The notes beneath the pieces are model-generated. The model was not told the origin of the DNA, did no database searches, and saw nothing but the letters and a program-made list of their open reading frames with translations. A stretch of DNA of 48,563 nucleotides from NCBI GenBank assembly GCA_937892395.1, contig CALAGJ010000096.1, positions 1 to 48,563 of the forward strand, given 5' to 3'. Of the stretch, positions 1 to 9,189 are shown one piece after another (positions within the stretch are counted from its first letter, which is position 1; each line of letters begins with the position of its first letter). The translations under genes were made by a program, and so were the position numbers. The stretch is from an uncultured Parafilimonas sp. (GTDB lineage Bacteria; Bacteroidota; Bacteroidia; Chitinophagales; Chitinophagaceae).

Positions 1-33
1 TCACTCAAATTAAAATCTAATTTATCATCAATA

Positions 34-240
34 CTAGACATCAATTCTTCCACTATGAGTATAAAGATTCATCTTTTTACCTCTTGCAAATCCAATAAGT
101 GTAAGACCGTGTTTATGTGCTGTTTGAACACCCAAATAAGTTGGTGCAGTTCTTGATACAACTATTGGGATTTTGTGCATCACAGCTTTTGTAACCATCT
201 CTGAGCTTAATCTTCCACTTACAAACAAAATTGATTTAAG
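34..240 (-). pseudogene. fdhD: C-terminal fragment of formate dehydrogenase accessory sulfurtransferase FdhD
   Basis: FdhD transfers sulfur from a desulfurase to the molybdenum cofactor so that formate dehydrogenase becomes active in the cytoplasm. About 65-70 codons are present. They carry the hallmark FdhD C-terminal stretch: a FVSGRLSSEMVTK segment, then a VVSRTAPTYLGV segment, then a GLTLIGFARG segment and an NLYTHSGRI end before a TAG stop at 34-36. The reading frame upstream stops resembling FdhD at about 225-245, where the opposite strand begins to resemble an OmpA barrel. The conserved N-terminal two thirds, including the cysteine region, are therefore missing. Either a genuine rearrangement or an assembly chimera created this end. 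The family call is secure; the cause of truncation is not. Confidence 0.8.
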
Positions 241-1321
241 CGCAAGATATACTGGTGCTTTTGTTGACTATCCATTTGAAGACATGGAACTACGCAGCAC
301 AAATAATAACTCTTTATTCAGCCAGTTAGATGTAGCTGCAAATCTTCATTTATTAGATGCCTCTAAAGGAATCAATCCATTCCTTACAGCTGGTATTGGT
401 GCTTTTTATAGCCGTAAAGATTTTGGTGCCTTAGTGCCGCTTGGTGTTGGTATTAAATTCAATTTAAATGATCAGGCATACATTATACCATCTGCTCAGT
501 ACAGACTTGGTATTACAGACAATGCCACCAATCATTTACAGTATGGCATTAGTTTCTTACAACCACTTACTCATGCCAAAGTAGTTGAACCCACTTTGCC
601 TGTTGTTACAGTACCTGTTGTAGAAGCTCCAAAAGATGGTGATGGCGATGGAATTACAGATGATAAAGATGCATGTCCTACAGCAGCTGGCCCAGCTTCT
701 TTAAATGGTTGCCCAGATAAAGATGGTGATGGAATAGCAGATAAAGATGACAAATGTCCGGATAACAGAGGTATTGCAAAATACAACGGTTGCCCAATAC
801 CAGATTCAGATAAAGATGGTATCAATGATGAAGAAGATAAGTGTCCAAATCAAGCTGGTGTGGCACGCTATGCTGGTTGCCCTATACCTGACACTGATGG
901 AGATGGTGTAAATGATGAAAACGATCGTTGCCCACGTGTAGCCGGTAAAGCTGAAAATGGTGGATGCCCTACTTTAGAGCAATATAATTTCAACTATAAG
1001 AATGTACAATTTGCTACAGGTTCTGCCACGCTTACAACAGCTGCAAAAGCAGAATTGGATAAATTAGTTACTATATTGAATGAGCATCCTGAATTAAAGA
1101 TATCCATAGATGGTTACACGGACAATACAGGAAAAGTAGAAATGAATAAAGTACTTTCTCAGAAAAGAGCTGATGCGGTTAAAACTTACTTAGTAGGAAA
1201 AGGCATCAGTGGTGACAAACTTACAGCTACAGGTTATGGTATTGAAAATCCAATTGCGGATAATGCCACAACACAAGGCCGTGCACAAAATCGCCGTGTA
1301 GAATTTAAAGCCAGCGAATAG
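173..1321 (+). CDS. OmpA family outer-membrane protein with thrombospondin type 3 repeats (5'-truncated, chimeric start)
   Basis: The protein anchors the outer membrane to peptidoglycan. In order it shows the last strands of an outer-membrane beta-barrel (about residues 20-140), four calcium-binding thrombospondin type 3 style repeats of the DxDxDGxxDxxDxCP type (about 150-260), and a complete OmpA C-terminal peptidoglycan-binding domain (about 270-380) with the FATGSATL opening, the DGYTDNTG motif and the NRRVEF ending. There is no signal peptide and the first barrel strands are missing. The open frame begins at a TTG at 173 inside antisense fdhD, so the first ~18 residues are not OmpA sequence; homology starts near 226-245 (NKIDLSARYTG). 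A strong terminator follows at 1341. The native gene is expected to be longer at its 5' end. Confidence 0.85.
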   Translation: MCITAFVTISELNLPLTNKIDLSARYTGAFVDYPFEDMELRSTNNNSLFSQLDVAANLHLLDASKGINPFLTAGIGAFYSRKDFGALVPLGVGIKFNLNDQAYIIPSAQYRLGITDNATNHLQYGISFLQPLTHAKVVEPTLPVVTVPVVEAPKDGDGDGITDDKDACPTAAGPASLNGCPDKDGDGIADKDDKCPDNRGIAKYNGCPIPDSDKDGINDEEDKCPNQAGVARYAGCPIPDTDGDGVNDENDRCPRVAGKAENGGCPTLEQYNFNYKNVQFATGSATLTTAAKAELDKLVTILNEHPELKISIDGYTDNTGKVEMNKVLSQKRADAVKTYLVGKGISGDKLTATGYGIENPIADNATTQGRAQNRRVEFKASE

Positions 1322-1340
1322 TAATATAATATTGAATTAT

Positions 1341-1370
1341 AAAAGCCGCTTCCAAAAAGAAGCGGCTTTT
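1341..1370 (+). terminator. Rho-independent terminator after the OmpA-like gene
   Basis: A perfect 12-bp inverted repeat (1341-1352 with 1359-1370) encloses a 6-base loop and ends in TTTT. The A-rich 5' flank also makes it usable from the opposite strand. It lies 19 bases after the TAG stop. Confidence 0.9.
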
Positions 1371-1504
1371 ATATTGTATTGATGAATAGACGGAAATAGC
1401 AACTTTGGGAAACTATATCGATCGGCACTCCCTGCCCTTTTGTCCTACTTTTTTACAAGCATGGTATTTGTCAAGCACATATCTTTCGCCGCAAAAATTT
1501 TGAA

Positions 1505-2191
<687 letters not shown>

Positions 2192-2192
2192 A

Positions 2193-2831
2193 ATGATGTA
2201 TTCAAGTTATTATAAAAATATACCTATTGCCGGTGATGAGGAAGAGGATGAAAAAGACGACAACAAGCAAGAGCAACAAGGACCACTGCTTGTCAAAAAA
2301 ATGGAGCAACTTTTCTTAGAAAAACGTACCGTTTATTTATGGGGAGTTGTAGAAGATAAATCTGCCCGGGAAGTAGTAAGTAAACTTATGCTGTTAGAAG
2401 CAGATAAGCCAGGAGAAGAAATCAAATTTTATATCAATAGCCCAGGTGGGGTAGTAACCAGTGGTATGGTCATCTATGACACTATCAAAATGCTCAAAAG
2501 CCCTGTAAGTACTATATGTATGGGGTTGGCAGCAAGTATGGGTTCCATACTGCTAAGTGCCGGTGCAAAAGGAAGACGCTTTATTTTTCCGCATGGAGAG
2601 GTAATGATTCATCAGCCAAGCCTTAGTGGATATTATCAAGCCAAATCTTCTGACATAGAAATACAAGCCGCTCAGATTAAAAAAACAAAAGAATTGGGTG
2701 CCAGAATATTAGCAGAAAACTGTGGAAAAACGATGGAGCAAATACTCAAAGATTTTGACAGAGATTATTGGATGGATGCCAATGAAGCAGTTGCCTATGG
2801 CATTGTAGATGCTATTTGCACTACATTATAA
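2193..2831 (+). CDS. clpP: ATP-dependent Clp protease proteolytic subunit (second paralog, acidic N-terminus)
   Basis: This second ClpP (212 aa from the ATG at 2193) retains the triad: Ser115 in GLAASMGS, His140 in VMIHQPSL and Asp187 in the LKDFDRD segment. It differs from the first paralog by an N-terminus very rich in Asp and Glu (about residues 14-28) and by lacking the conserved IIEERP segment. That segment is where the axial-loop and processing region of ordinary ClpP lies. The frame is open back to 2148, but those codons overlap the end of the first clpP, and the tandem ATGs at 2193 and 2196 are the natural start. A terminator follows directly. It is probably the partner subunit of a heteromeric ClpP complex (inference from adjacency and divergence). 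Confidence 0.93.
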   Translation: MMYSSYYKNIPIAGDEEEDEKDDNKQEQQGPLLVKKMEQLFLEKRTVYLWGVVEDKSAREVVSKLMLLEADKPGEEIKFYINSPGGVVTSGMVIYDTIKMLKSPVSTICMGLAASMGSILLSAGAKGRRFIFPHGEVMIHQPSLSGYYQAKSSDIEIQAAQIKKTKELGARILAENCGKTMEQILKDFDRDYWMDANEAVAYGIVDAICTTL

Positions 2832-2845
2832 TTAATATGATAAAT

Positions 2846-2879
2846 AAAAAGAGGCTATCTCCAAAGACAGCCTCTTTTT
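2846..2879 (+). terminator. Rho-independent terminator after the clpP pair
   Basis: A 15-bp stem with one mismatch (2846-2860 pairing with 2865-2879) has a CCAA loop and a T-rich tail. It separates the two clpP genes from clpX. Confidence 0.88.
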
Positions 2880-3056
2880 ATTTTTATAAAAAAGTGGGTT
2901 TCGTCACAATCTGTTTTTTCTTTTCTATAAATAAAAAGCAGGCATTGACAAATTTTGAGATTCAAAATCTGGGTTTAAAGCAAGCAGATGCAGCTTTTTG
3001 GAGCTTATAAGCATCACTGTATAAAAATACGCTATAAGCATTTGAGTGTTTCCTTT

Positions 3057-3064
3057 TACTTTTG
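3057..3064 (+). promoter_or_regulatory. Candidate -7 box of the clpX promoter
   Basis: TACTTTTG matches the Bacteroidota -7 consensus TAnnTTTG exactly and lies 33 bases before the clpX ATG. No well-spaced -33 TTTG was found, so the call rests on the -7 box, its position and the terminator just upstream. Confidence 0.55.
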
Positions 3065-3097
3065 TACGCTGATGCCTTCAGCGTTAATTTTTAAACA

Positions 3098-4336
3098 ATG
3101 GCAAAACAAACTAATATAAGGTGTTCATTTTGTGGTAGGGCAAGAGATGAGGTGCGTATATTAATAGCTGGTCAAGATGGCCATATCTGCGAAAACTGTG
3201 TAGAGCATGCACAGGAAATTATAGGTGAAGAGCTACACCAAAAAGATGAAAAACAAAGCACTCAATTCAAATTTAATATTCGTAAACCGGTAGAAATAAA
3301 AAATTATTTAGACCAATACATTATTGCACAGGATGATGCCAAAAAAATATTATCAGTAGCAGTCTATAACCACTATAAACGCATAACCCGTAAAATTCAA
3401 ACTGATGATGTTGAAATAGAGAAAAGCAATATCATCATGGTTGGAGAAACTGGTACCGGAAAAACATTGCTTGCAAAAACTATTGCACGTATGTTACATG
3501 TGCCATTTGCTATTGTAGATGCCACTGTTTTTACAGAAGCAGGATATGTAGGTGAAGATGTAGAAAGTATGCTTACAAGGCTGTTGCAATCTTGCAACTA
3601 CGATGTGGCAGCTGCGGAAAAAGGTATTGTTTTTATTGATGAAATTGATAAGATTGCTCGTAAGAGTGATAACCCAAGTATTACCCGTGATGTGAGTGGC
3701 GAAGGCGTACAACAAGGATTGCTCAAGATGCTTGAAGGCACTGAAGTTCTAGTGCCGCCGCAGGGTGGAAGAAAACATCCTGAGCAAAAGATGATAAAAG
3801 TAAATACGGCAAATATTTTATTTATATGTGGAGGGGCATTTGATGGCATTGATAAAATGATAGCTCGTCGTATAAATACAAATGCAATTGGTTTTAATGT
3901 AAATAAACAGGAGCAGGAGTATCAAAAGTCAAATATTTTGCAATTTGTAAACGCACAGGATTTACGCAGTTTTGGCTTGATACCTGAATTATTAGGTAGG
4001 CTTCCCGTCATAGCACACCTCAATCCATTAGATGCAGAAGTACTACGTTCTATTCTTACAGAACCAAAGAATAGCTTGGTTAAGCAATTTACCAGACTAT
4101 TTGAAATGGAAAATATAAAACTTAAAATAGAAGATAGTGTATTAGACTATATGGTACAAAAAGCTTTAGAATATAAACTTGGTGCCCGTGGTCTTAGGAG
4201 TATAATTGAAAGTATTCTTACTGATGCTATGTTTGAAATGCCTGGCGGCAACAAAAAAGATTTAATTGTAACAGTAGAATACGCAGAACAAAAATTAAAA
4301 AACAGCAAACTGAGCCTACTCAAAGTTGCATCATAA
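3098..4336 (+). CDS. clpX: ATP-dependent Clp protease ATP-binding subunit ClpX
   Basis: ClpX is the AAA+ unfoldase that recognises tagged substrates and threads them into ClpP. The 412-aa protein is full length. It has the N-terminal C4 zinc-binding domain (Cys9, Cys12, Cys31, Cys34), Walker A GETGTGKT (116-123), the GYVG pore loop (149-152), Walker B VFIDEID (Asp181/Glu182), the RKH-type loop (GGRKHP) and the IGF tripeptide (NAIGFN) that docks on ClpP. The IGF loop indicates that it serves the ClpP pair upstream. A terminator and a new -7 box separate it from the clpP genes, so it can be transcribed independently. A small ORF follows 8 bases later. Confidence 0.97.
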   Translation: MAKQTNIRCSFCGRARDEVRILIAGQDGHICENCVEHAQEIIGEELHQKDEKQSTQFKFNIRKPVEIKNYLDQYIIAQDDAKKILSVAVYNHYKRITRKIQTDDVEIEKSNIIMVGETGTGKTLLAKTIARMLHVPFAIVDATVFTEAGYVGEDVESMLTRLLQSCNYDVAAAEKGIVFIDEIDKIARKSDNPSITRDVSGEGVQQGLLKMLEGTEVLVPPQGGRKHPEQKMIKVNTANILFICGGAFDGIDKMIARRINTNAIGFNVNKQEQEYQKSNILQFVNAQDLRSFGLIPELLGRLPVIAHLNPLDAEVLRSILTEPKNSLVKQFTRLFEMENIKLKIEDSVLDYMVQKALEYKLGARGLRSIIESILTDAMFEMPGGNKKDLIVTVEYAEQKLKNSKLSLLKVAS

Positions 4337-4344
4337 CTTCAAGA

Positions 4345-4533
4345 ATGGACGAACTTATAAATCAATTAAAAAAAGAAGCAGGCCTTAATAAGAAACAGGC
4401 TTTAGATGCTATAAGAATTGTAAAAGACTATGCAAAGAGTAAGTTTCCTATGTTTGGAGGAGCTATTGAAAAAGTTTTTTCAAAATATTCTGCCCCTCAT
4501 CAAAATGATGAAGAAGATTTTTTGGATGCTTGA
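4345..4533 (+). CDS. Small conserved-looking protein of unknown function downstream of clpX
   Basis: This 62-aa ORF starts 8 bases after clpX and reads in the same direction, so it is probably cotranscribed. The sequence is helical and charged (DELINQLKKEAGLNKKQALDA), with a KSKFPMFGGAIEKVF segment and an acidic tail. It resembles short DUF-type proteins seen in Bacteroidota that have an N-terminal helical pair and a 'KFPMFGG' turn, but I cannot name a family. No signal peptide or membrane segment is visible. The start ATG at 4345 is the only reasonable one. Confidence 0.6.
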   Translation: MDELINQLKKEAGLNKKQALDAIRIVKDYAKSKFPMFGGAIEKVFSKYSAPHQNDEEDFLDA

Positions 4534-4681
4534 ATACGATCTTTCAAACAACTATTTTTCGCAGTCAACTATTCTTTTATATTATACATTTATCAATCAA
4601 CTTATTTTCTTCGATTGGTTATAAATCTACATCTATCAACTATTTTCATCCATTTACATTCTGCTATATAAGTTTGCCCCA

Positions 4682-4981
4682 TTGAAAAATTGGTTCATAC
4701 ATATTATTTTTCTTTTCTTCATGATCAGCTTTTGTACGGAAGCAGTTTCCAGTATATTCTATTTTAAAAAAAATAGTATAAGTTTTGTAGACAATAATGA
4801 AGATCAGCAGGAAAAAGATAGCGATGAAAAAGGTAGTTGTAGTAAAGAATTTACAAGACAAGTATCACTCGATTTTGATATTTTTTTTATAAACAATCAA
4901 TCTTTTGCCACTCACATACATAATCGGCTTTCTGAGCCATATCTAAGTCTTGAACTTAGACCTCCTCAGGTTTATTCATGA
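4682..4981 (+). CDS. Small exported/membrane protein of unknown function preceding sulP
   Basis: The 99-aa frame opens at a TTG (4682); no in-frame ATG lies upstream before the stop at 4622-4624. The first in-frame ATG is about 14 codons in, within the hydrophobic stretch. It has a hydrophobic N-terminus (FIHIIFLFFMISFC), then a very acidic/lysine-rich linker (NNEDQQEKDSDEKG), and ends in PPQVYS. That layout (signal or anchor, charged middle, proline-rich end) resembles short uncharacterised Bacteroidota envelope proteins. It ends 61 bases before the SulP start on the same strand. It could be a small accessory of the transporter or an unrelated exported peptide. Codon bias gives only moderate support that it is a real gene. 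Confidence 0.45.
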   Translation: MKNWFIHIIFLFFMISFCTEAVSSIFYFKKNSISFVDNNEDQQEKDSDEKGSCSKEFTRQVSLDFDIFFINNQSFATHIHNRLSEPYLSLELRPPQVYS

Positions 4982-5042
4982 ATTCCTCTTCAGTTTTATT
5001 TTTTTATACCTTTCTTATTTATTTTCTAATAATAAAAAAAGC

Positions 5043-6656
5043 ATGAACAAAAATATTTTTGCTAATGCCCGCTTTGATTTTCCTGCGGGTTTGGTTGTTT
5101 TTTTAGTAGCACTCCCTTTATGCTTAGGCATTGCATCCGCCAGCGGGGCCCCATTTTTTAGTGGTCTTATATCAGGCATAATTGGAGGTGTGGTAATTGC
5201 TTTATTCAGTAATTCTGCATTGAGCGTAAGTGGCCCAGCAGCCGGGTTGGCATCCTTAGTATTGGGAGCTATAACAGCCATCGGAAACTTTCCACTTTTC
5301 TTATGTGCTGTTTCAATGGCAGGGGTGCTTCAAATGATGATGGGTTTTGCCAAATTGGGTGGTATTGCCAATTACATACCGAGTAGTGTCATCAAAGGCA
5401 TGCTTACGAGTATTGGCCTTTTAATTATTGCAAAGCAAATACCTAAGGCATTTGGGTATGATATAGATCAACAAGGGAATCTTACAGAATTGTTTCCATT
5501 TGGAAATGAAGGTTTGTATAAATTCTTTCAGCCATTGCATCATATAGAATTAGGCACTGCTATTATCTGTCTGATATCTATTGTAATTATGTTGATATGG
5601 GAAAAGCCATTTATAAAAAATAGACTTCCTTTTATACCGGGAGCATTAATTGCTGTAATTATATCATTAGTCATCAACGAATTGTGGCATGCCACAGGCA
5701 GCAAACTGTATGTAGATGGAGATCGTTTGGTACAAATACCTGTAGCTACTGATGCCGCTACATTTATTGGATTTTTTACCCTTCCGGATTTTAATGGATT
5801 TTTAAATGGTGAAGTCATTATGTATGGAATATTTATTGCCATTATAGCATCATTAGAAACCCTACTCAGCATAGAGGCAGTAGATGGTATAGATCCGGAA
5901 AGAAGGGTTACTAATGCGAATAAAGAATTAATAGCACAAGGTTTGGGAAATACAGTTTCTGGTCTTATTGGAGGTTTGCCTATAACAAGTGTAATTGTAC
6001 GCAGTAGTGCCAATGTAAATGCTGGTGCCCGATCGAAATTATCGGCTATAGTACACGGGTTATTACTATTGCTATGTGCTATGTTTATACCTACCTTCTT
6101 AAACAAGATTCCTTTGAGTGCTTTGGCAGCTATATTGATACTAACTGGATATAAGTTGGCAAAGCCAGCTATTTTTAAAAAAATGTTTCTCAATGGCAAA
6201 TACCAGTTCATACCTTTTATAGTTACAGTAGTATGTATCATTTCCATAGATCTTATTGGTTTTCCCCATGTGTTGAAGGGAAAAGGGCTAATCTTAGGAG
6301 TATTAGCCGGATTAATAGCTGCAGCCGGAGCAATACTTCATGGTAATCTAAAAAATTCCTATTACTTTCATAAAGAAAAATATAATCAAGGTGATATCAT
6401 CACAATTGAATTGTCTGAGGAAGTTAGTTTTTTGAATAAAGCATCTATAAGAGAAACATTGGATCATATACCTGAAAACTCCAGGCTAATCATTGATGCA
6501 TCTAAAACAATATATATAGATTTTGATGTGTTGGAATTGATTAAAGAATTTAAAGCTATTAAAGCTCCACTAAAGAAAATTGAATTGGAACTGAAAAACT
6601 TTAAGCAGATCTATAAGATAGAAAACGACCTGCATGTTCACGCCGAAAAGGCATAA
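5043..6656 (+). CDS. SulP family inorganic anion transporter with STAS domain (probable bicarbonate transporter)
   Basis: This is an inner-membrane secondary transporter of the SulP/SLC26 family, 537 aa from the ATG at 5043. The open frame continues to 4950, but those codons overlap the upstream ORF. The N-terminus (FPAGLVVFLVALPLCLGIASASGAP) is the usual first SulP helix, and about 10-12 hydrophobic segments follow. The family region with ETLLSIEAVDG and a VRSSANVNAGARSK-like motif is intact. The last ~100 residues form a short STAS regulatory domain. A carbonic anhydrase starts 12 bases later, which argues for bicarbonate as substrate (inference; sulfate remains possible). Confidence 0.9.
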   Translation: MNKNIFANARFDFPAGLVVFLVALPLCLGIASASGAPFFSGLISGIIGGVVIALFSNSALSVSGPAAGLASLVLGAITAIGNFPLFLCAVSMAGVLQMMMGFAKLGGIANYIPSSVIKGMLTSIGLLIIAKQIPKAFGYDIDQQGNLTELFPFGNEGLYKFFQPLHHIELGTAIICLISIVIMLIWEKPFIKNRLPFIPGALIAVIISLVINELWHATGSKLYVDGDRLVQIPVATDAATFIGFFTLPDFNGFLNGEVIMYGIFIAIIASLETLLSIEAVDGIDPERRVTNANKELIAQGLGNTVSGLIGGLPITSVIVRSSANVNAGARSKLSAIVHGLLLLLCAMFIPTFLNKIPLSALAAILILTGYKLAKPAIFKKMFLNGKYQFIPFIVTVVCIISIDLIGFPHVLKGKGLILGVLAGLIAAAGAILHGNLKNSYYFHKEKYNQGDIITIELSEEVSFLNKASIRETLDHIPENSRLIIDASKTIYIDFDVLELIKEFKAIKAPLKKIELELKNFKQIYKIENDLHVHAEKA

Positions 6657-6668
6657 ATAAATTTTAAA

Positions 6669-7391
6669 ATGAAAAAGAAAATAGTTGCAAAAGGTTCATT
6701 ATACCCTAAAAAGACTGTAACAAAGAAAAATACTATATCTAAATCTGGGCAAATAAGTTTGAATAGTTATGAAGTATTATTACAAAATAACAAAAATTGG
6801 GCAGCAGAAACCATAAAACAAGATCCTGATTTTTTTCATCGGCTGGCCAATGTACAAAAACCAGAATTTCTATGGATTGGTTGTAGCGATAGCAGGGTAC
6901 CCGCAGACCGCATTACCGGTACTCAGCCCGGTGAAATTTTTGTGCATCGAAATATTGCCAATATGGTGGTGCATACAGACCTCAATCTTCTTGCCGTGCT
7001 AGAGTATGCAGTCAATCATTTACATGTAAAACATATAATAGTTTGTGGACACTATAACTGTGGTGGAGTAAAAGCAGCCATGGGAAGACATAACCTAGGA
7101 ATCATTAATAAATGGGTGCGCAATATCAAAGATGTGTATCGCATTCATAGAGAAGAGATAGATTATCAAACGAAGGAAAGTGAACAACTTAATCGACTAA
7201 TTGAACTAAATGTGCAAGAGCAAGTTATGAACTTAGCAAAAACAAGCATTATTCAAAAATCTTGGAAAGAGGAACAACGACCATACCTACATGGTTGGGT
7301 GTATAGTGTAGATGATGGTATTATTCATCCAATTTGTGAAATGGGGCATGATGATCATATAGATCCATTGTATGAGTTTGATGATTTGTAA
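6669..7391 (+). CDS. Beta-class carbonic anhydrase
   Basis: The enzyme interconverts CO2 and bicarbonate with a zinc ion. The 240-aa protein has the beta-class signature: Cys72, Asp74 and Arg76 in CSDSRVPAD, and His128 and Cys131 in CGHYNCGG, giving the zinc set Cys72/His128/Cys131 and the Asp/Arg dyad. The usual HRNIANMV motif lies between them. A Lys-rich N-terminal extension of ~30 residues precedes the catalytic domain and does not look like a signal peptide. It lies 12 bases after the SulP gene, so the two form a transport-plus-interconversion operon for inorganic carbon. Confidence 0.95.
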   Translation: MKKKIVAKGSLYPKKTVTKKNTISKSGQISLNSYEVLLQNNKNWAAETIKQDPDFFHRLANVQKPEFLWIGCSDSRVPADRITGTQPGEIFVHRNIANMVVHTDLNLLAVLEYAVNHLHVKHIIVCGHYNCGGVKAAMGRHNLGIINKWVRNIKDVYRIHREEIDYQTKESEQLNRLIELNVQEQVMNLAKTSIIQKSWKEEQRPYLHGWVYSVDDGIIHPICEMGHDDHIDPLYEFDDL

Positions 7392-7643
7392 TTTCTAAAA
7401 ACTTACAGTCACAGTTTGCCAATATTTAATCTAGTTTTTGAGTTGAAATTTATTACAAAAATGAATCGCATCCTACATGGAGCCTTTAATATTAATTGTT
7501 GACTTTAAAATAGTTTACTATTTCTACAGTCAAAAATTAACCTCATACATTCAACTATATTGCCTTTAATTTTTCATGACAAAGTCAACTACAAAACCTA
7601 AGCATAGATAATTCCAATTTCACTAACATTATAGAAAAAATAA

Positions 7644-8804
7644 CTACAAGGGCTGCTGCTGGGTAACACAATGCACCATGCCGCCATTCTCGTAGAGGTT
7701 GCGTACATCAATTAGTACCACAGTTTTATTTGGATAAACGCCTTGCAAAATATTTTTGGCAACAGTATCATTAGGATCATTATAAGCAGGCATTAATACT
7801 TTTCCATTTGCTTCATAAAAGTTTACATAACTTCCTTTTTCTCCCAAATTTTTTCCACTTGTTGTTTTTACATTATTTTTTGTAAGTGGGAGGTAGATGA
7901 TATTGTATGGCGTACCTACGGCATTCTTTGCGGCATATAGTGTATTAATATCAGCTTGTGATAGGTACCAGTATTTTAAATCTGTACTGTTCATAGTAAC
8001 AATGGTATTGGCATTGGCAAATCTTGCAAAGCCGTCTATGTGTTGGTCAGTAATGTCTTTACCCTTTACTCCATCTAACCAAATAAAATCTGTAACCCCC
8101 AAATTTATTGTAAAAATTGCTTCGGCCTTGGCCTGTGTCATACCTGGATTTCTATTTGAATTTAAGATAGAACTGCGGGTGGCAAGTAGAGTGCCATTGC
8201 CATCTACCTCCACTGCGCCACCTTCTACAATCATTGTACTATTTAGATTTACAACCGGTACGCCTGTAGAAGTACCCACTTTACCTGGTATTAAATCACA
8301 TTTTCCACTTCTGAATTTTCCACCCCATCCGTTAAAGCCCCAGTCTTCAATCTTCTGGCTACCTGCTGCATTTCTTACATATATTGGCCCATTATCCCTT
8401 ACCCAAACATCATTGGTTTGAAAGAGTTTAAAATCAACATTTGCCAAAGAAACTCCGGCAGCATTTAGCTTACTGATTATCCAATTTTTATGTGATAGAT
8501 TATAGGCAATGATGTGCACTTTTTCTACAGCAACCAATTCTTTTGTCATGGCAACCCATGTATCAATAAGATCATTGCGATATTTAAAACCATATTCGTA
8601 TTCATGTGGAAATTGGAGCCAGGTACCTTCATGTGTTACTCCTTCGTGAGGCATAGTATATGATGTGCTAGCGGTAGATGAATTTTCTGTCAAACTGCTT
8701 GTTACTTTTGAACTTACTGATAACATTTGTATTTGTTTTTTGCAATTTGAAAACAGCAAAACAAACGCAAGTAATATTAAACTGTAAAATTTTGAATTTC
8801 GCAT
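7644..8804 (-). CDS. Lipoprotein of the agmatine deiminase / bacterial peptidylarginine deiminase family
   Basis: Members hydrolyse a guanidine group to a ureido group (agmatine or arginine side chains). The 386-aa protein begins at the ATG at 8804, the frame upstream only offering a TTG. It starts with a lipoprotein signal (LLAFVLLFSN then Cys21). The catalytic fold is clear: the NDVWVRDNGP motif, EGGAVEVDGNG, DQHIDGFARF carrying the catalytic His, and the C-terminal GGMVHCVTQQQP with nucleophile Cys379. Export as a lipoprotein distinguishes it from cytosolic agmatine deiminase (AguA), which works in polyamine synthesis. A role on extracellular or periplasmic guanidines or on protein arginines is inferred. 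It has no operon partner. Confidence 0.88.
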   Translation of the reverse strand: MRNSKFYSLILLAFVLLFSNCKKQIQMLSVSSKVTSSLTENSSTASTSYTMPHEGVTHEGTWLQFPHEYEYGFKYRNDLIDTWVAMTKELVAVEKVHIIAYNLSHKNWIISKLNAAGVSLANVDFKLFQTNDVWVRDNGPIYVRNAAGSQKIEDWGFNGWGGKFRSGKCDLIPGKVGTSTGVPVVNLNSTMIVEGGAVEVDGNGTLLATRSSILNSNRNPGMTQAKAEAIFTINLGVTDFIWLDGVKGKDITDQHIDGFARFANANTIVTMNSTDLKYWYLSQADINTLYAAKNAVGTPYNIIYLPLTKNNVKTTSGKNLGEKGSYVNFYEANGKVLMPAYNDPNDTVAKNILQGVYPNKTVVLIDVRNLYENGGMVHCVTQQQPL

Positions 8805-9189
8805 TTTTTTAAATTTATTGATGAAACGTTTAGTATAGTATTTCAATTGAGCAAAATTGTACCAATATATATGCTATACAAATGTTTTCCTTTAAGCACC
8901 ATTTATATGGCATGAATAGTGGAAATTTAGAAATGAATATTCTTTACTTCTAAAGAATTGCCAATTGAGTATATCTAAAATCTACATATTTAGTATTACT
9001 TTTTAAATTATGTATGTAGAAGAATAATTAATGGATATCATCTGATTTTATCAAGTTAGTTATTAGTATGTCAATGAAATATAATACCGAATAGGATTGT
9101 TGACTTCTTTTAATAATCCTCTGTTATTGGGAATGGGCTTTGGTGGATTTATAGTAAAGAGTTTAATCTTACAATTTAAATTTGCTTGT

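Noticed and set aside
2816..3010. 64-aa ORF after the second clpP
   Set aside because: It starts inside the clpP gene, passes through the terminator hairpin, and its translation is low-complexity.
4430..4624. 64-aa ORF overlapping the small gene after clpX
   Set aside because: Out of frame with the better-supported 4345 ORF and of phenylalanine/leucine-rich random composition.
5540..6247. 235-aa minus-strand ORF opposite the SulP gene
   Set aside because: Mirror of the transporter codons; no start context or family resemblance.
8844..8846. TTG start of the deiminase-like lipoprotein
   Set aside because: The ATG at 8804 gives a normal lipoprotein signal; the extra 14 residues are basic and would disrupt it.
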